Assembly (NCBI GenBank): GCA_031259905.1
Contig: JAIRKS010000137.1
Location: 1-6,790 of the forward strand
Length of the DNA: 6,790 nt
Direction: 5' to 3'
Origin: Odoribacteraceae bacterium
GTDB lineage: Bacteria > Bacteroidota > Bacteroidia > Bacteroidales > Marinifilaceae
How positions within the stretch are numbered: the first letter of the stretch is position 1; every line of letters begins with the position of its first letter. Positions 6,500 through 6,790 of the stretch are shown here, piece after piece. The translations under genes were made by a program, and so were the position numbers. The notes under the pieces were generated by a model, which saw nothing but the letters and a program-made list of their open reading frames with translations, was not told the origin of the DNA and did not search any database.

Positions 6500-6565
6500 T
6501 CACTCGCGTAGCCCCACGAGCCGAATGACGATTAGCATCACGTGTATAAAATTCTCTTGTCTCAT
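6500..6565 (-). CDS. Leader peptide 2 (branched-chain amino acid attenuation)
   Basis: A 21-residue open frame runs from ATG 6565-6563 to TGA 6502-6500. Its centre reads FIHVMLIVIRLVGL (residues 6-19). Nine of 21 residues are Ile (7, 12, 14), Val (9, 13, 17) or Leu (11, 16, 19), with no Thr. Such a run of end-product codons upstream of a terminator and an ilv operon is the hallmark of a ribosome-mediated attenuation leader, as in E. coli ilvL. A strong Shine-Dalgarno sequence precedes it. ATA (Ile 7) and two CTA (Leu 11, 19) codons look rare for this GC-rich coding context. The core aligns with leader peptide 1 (LHVILFV versus IHVMLIV) and at the DNA level 17 of 20 bases match. The peptide itself probably has no function beyond being translated. 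Confidence 0.75.
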   Translation of the reverse strand: MRQENFIHVMLIVIRLVGLRE

Positions 6566-6577
6566 CTCCTTATCCTT
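6566..6577 (-). promoter_or_regulatory. Strong Shine-Dalgarno sequence of leader peptide 2
   Basis: AAGGATAAGGAG ends right at the leader 2 ATG, and its first AAGGA lies 7 nt upstream of the ATG. The four structural genes and leader 1 have no comparable sequence, as expected in Bacteroidetes, where Shine-Dalgarno use is rare. It starts within the tail of terminator 1, so it is present only in transcripts that pass that terminator. Confidence 0.6.
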
Positions 6578-6617
6578 AAAACAGAGAAGCCTTCCCCGGA
6601 ATCGCGGGGAAGGCTTC
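6578..6617 (-). terminator. Attenuator 1 intrinsic terminator
   Basis: On the minus strand GAAGCCTTCCCCG (6617-6605) pairs perfectly over 13 bp with CGGGGAAGGCTTC (6598-6586) around a 6-nt loop. TCTGTTTT (6585-6578) follows. It begins 21 nt after the stop of leader peptide 1 and precedes leader 2. This is the strongest hairpin in the window, and its position marks it as a premature terminator, not an operon end. Confidence 0.82.
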
Positions 6618-6659
6618 GTCAACATTCAACTACCGGTTTTACCCGCGTGCCTTTCCCGC
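6604..6659 (-). promoter_or_regulatory. Attenuator 1 antiterminator pairing
   Basis: GCGGGAAAGGC (6659-6649), inside codons 21-24 of leader peptide 1, can pair at 10 of 11 positions with GCCTTCCCCGC (6614-6604), which is most of the 5' arm of terminator 1. The two structures exclude each other. Because the first segment lies 8-18 nt before the leader stop codon, a ribosome that reaches the stop covers at least part of it and favours termination. A ribosome stalled over codons 8-12 leaves it free. A second possible pairing is between two copies of ACCGGT (6683-6678 and 6637-6632) flanking the segment. Confidence 0.6.
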
Positions 6660-6719
6660 TCCCGTGGTAATCACTCCACCGGTCACGAATAGAATCACGT
6701 GTAGGTAAAAACTGTTCAT
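6639..6719 (-). CDS. Leader peptide 1 (branched-chain amino acid / threonine attenuation)
   Basis: A 26-residue open frame runs from ATG 6719-6717 to TAA 6641-6639. Residues 4-19 read FYLHVILFVTGGVITT; the tail is Gly/Ala/Lys-rich. It holds Val at 8, 12 and 16, Ile at 9 and 17, Leu at 6 and 10 (both CTA) and Thr at 13, 18 and 19, ten regulatory-type codons in total. Thr is the substrate of IlvA and precursor of Ile, so its codons fit an operon that ends in ilvA. The start lies a short distance below the predicted promoter and follows an A-rich stretch without a Shine-Dalgarno sequence. The open frame is small, but its place between promoter and terminator and its homology to leader 2 support it. 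Confidence 0.75.
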   Translation of the reverse strand: MNSFYLHVILFVTGGVITTGAGKARG

Positions 6720-6740
6720 TCTTTTAACGTTTATTCGCCG

Positions 6741-6771
6741 CGAATATAGAGGGAGAATGTAAGCGAACAAA
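6741..6771 (-). promoter_or_regulatory. Bacteroidetes-type promoter of the ilv operon
   Basis: On the minus strand TTTG (6771-6768) is followed after 19 nt by TATATTCG (6748-6741). The Bacteroidetes housekeeping consensus is TTTG at about -33 and TAnnTTTG at about -7, separated by 19-21 nt. The fit here has correct spacing and one mismatch. A/T-rich runs lie just upstream (6772-6790). Transcription should start a few bases below 6741, giving only a short untranslated region before leader peptide 1 at 6719. Confidence 0.65.
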
Positions 6772-6790
6772 ATCTTTTTGAAAAAAACAT

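Overview
The window holds a branched-chain amino acid (isoleucine/valine) biosynthesis operon, read entirely on the minus strand, together with its control region and the tail of an insertion sequence. The likely host is a GC-rich member of the Bacteroidetes. Three things point there: a promoter fitting the phylum's TTTG-N19-TAnnTTTG pattern, biosynthetic genes that lack Shine-Dalgarno sequences, and the phylum-type IlvC and short IlvA. I cannot name the genus.

Layout in transcription order (right to left): a promoter (about 6741-6771); leader peptide 1 (6719-6639) followed by a strong intrinsic terminator hairpin (6617-6586); leader peptide 2 (6565-6500) followed by a second terminator-like hairpin (6464-6434); ilvD, dihydroxy-acid dehydratase (6411-4612); ilvB, acetohydroxyacid synthase large subunit (4599-2869); ilvC, ketol-acid reductoisomerase (2826-1774); ilvA, threonine dehydratase (1777-518). 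The structural genes are tightly packed: 12 bp between ilvD and ilvB, 42 bp between ilvB and ilvC, and a 4-bp ATGA overlap between ilvC and ilvA. IlvA makes 2-oxobutanoate from threonine. IlvB, IlvC and IlvD then carry pyruvate or 2-oxobutanoate through to the keto acids of valine and isoleucine. The usual acetohydroxyacid synthase regulatory subunit gene (ilvN) is missing from between ilvB and ilvC.

The most interesting part is the 380-bp leader. It reads as two ribosome-mediated transcription attenuators in series. Each has a short peptide rich in Ile, Val and Leu, a terminator, and an 11-nt segment at or beside the peptide's stop codon that can pair with the 5' arm of the terminator. The two leader peptides share a 17/20-identical DNA core, so they look like duplicates. 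Leader 1 also carries three Thr codons, and leader 2 carries none.

The left end (1-517) is non-operon DNA: the C-terminus of an IS4-like transposase (2-199), IS-end sequences (about 207-248), an 11-bp-stem hairpin (271-299), a three-copy degenerate tandem repeat (389-480), and a candidate terminator for the ilv operon (433-462).
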